Source: Anaerolineaceae bacterium UBA5365
GTDB taxonomy: Bacteria > Chloroflexota > Anaerolineae > Anaerolineales > Anaerolineaceae
Direction of reading: 5' to 3'
Assembly (NCBI GenBank): GCA_002407905.1
Contig: DHPL01000065.1
Span: 54,711 to 61,756, forward strand
DNA: 7,046 bases
The notes below the pieces were generated by a model that was given only the letters and a program-made list of their open reading frames with translations, did no database searches and was not told the DNA's origin. The first letter of the stretch is position 1. The number at the start of each line of letters is the position of its first letter. Of this stretch, positions 7,003 through 7,046 are shown in pieces. The position numbers were made by a program, and so were the translations under genes.

Positions 7003-7035
7003 GGGATGACCTCACTTTGTTCGATCATCCCCTAC
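7003..7035 (-). repeat. REP-like element B2, inverted orientation
   Basis: Read on the minus strand it has a GTAG foot (7035-7032), arm GGGATGA (7031-7025), a 15-nt loop, and arm TCATCCC (7009-7003), a perfect 7-bp stem. The identity with B1 runs on to the last base of the window, so the repeat may continue beyond it. Confidence 0.87.
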
Positions 7036-7046
7036 CTCACGGGTAT

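Larger units (their letters stand above)
6164..7035. mobile_element. RAYT gene bracketed by two convergent REP-like pairs (BIME-like unit)
   Basis: The order is A4 (+), B1 (-), RAYT gene (-), A5 (+), B2 (-). Each pair has its GTAG feet on the outside and hairpins facing inward, 38 bp apart on the left and 51 bp on the right. The type A cores share 33 nt with few changes, and the type B cores share 42 identical bases. The spacers inside the pairs are unrelated. Enterobacterial BIMEs combine inverted REPs in the same way, and RAYT genes typically sit between REPs. Whether the whole block moves as a unit is not shown; no target duplication can be seen inside the window. Confidence 0.7.

Overview
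The window reads as bacterial chromosome of high GC. It holds three protein genes and one block of structured repeats. The large enzyme gene belongs to a multidomain fatty-acid/polyketide synthase family that I recall from Chloroflexota and Actinomycetota. The repeats, which begin GTAG-GGG and accompany a REP-associated transposase, recall Chloroflexota genomes. I therefore lean towards Chloroflexota (Anaerolineae-like), but this is inference from memory and could be wrong.

Region 1 (2-5080, +) is the 3' part of a giant synthase gene that enters the window already open. The visible domain order is ketosynthase (KS), acyl carrier protein (ACP), ACP, ketoreductase (KR), hotdog dehydratase (DH). 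No acyltransferase or enoyl reductase is visible, so these must lie upstream, be on other proteins, or be absent. Both ACPs carry Thr where Ser normally receives the phosphopantetheine arm. Region 2 (5107-5838, +) starts 26 bp later, has its own ribosome binding site, and encodes an Sfp-type 4'-phosphopantetheinyl transferase. It is presumably the enzyme that arms those carrier domains. Together the two genes look like a self-contained operon for an iterative lipid or polyketide chain: condensation, keto reduction, dehydration, with its own carrier activation.

Region 3 (about 5890-7046) contains no metabolic gene. It carries seven copies of a 33-nt element with one strict plan: a GTAG foot, a 7-bp stem, a 15-nt loop, and the closing arm. 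Five copies (type A) point rightward. Four of these sit in a tandem array with an 84-85 bp period directly behind the operon. Two copies (type B) point leftward and have a different but compensated stem. Each type B copy pairs convergently with a type A copy, and the two A/B pairs bracket a minus-strand gene (6348-6842) for a REP-associated tyrosine transposase (RAYT, Y1/HUH family). This matches the REP/BIME-RAYT arrangement known from enterobacteria and pseudomonads. The RAYT gene is visibly poorer in GC than the synthase and ends in a nested inverted repeat.

The points most worth following are the Thr-type tandem ACPs beside their own transferase, and the two covarying REP types that bracket a RAYT gene.
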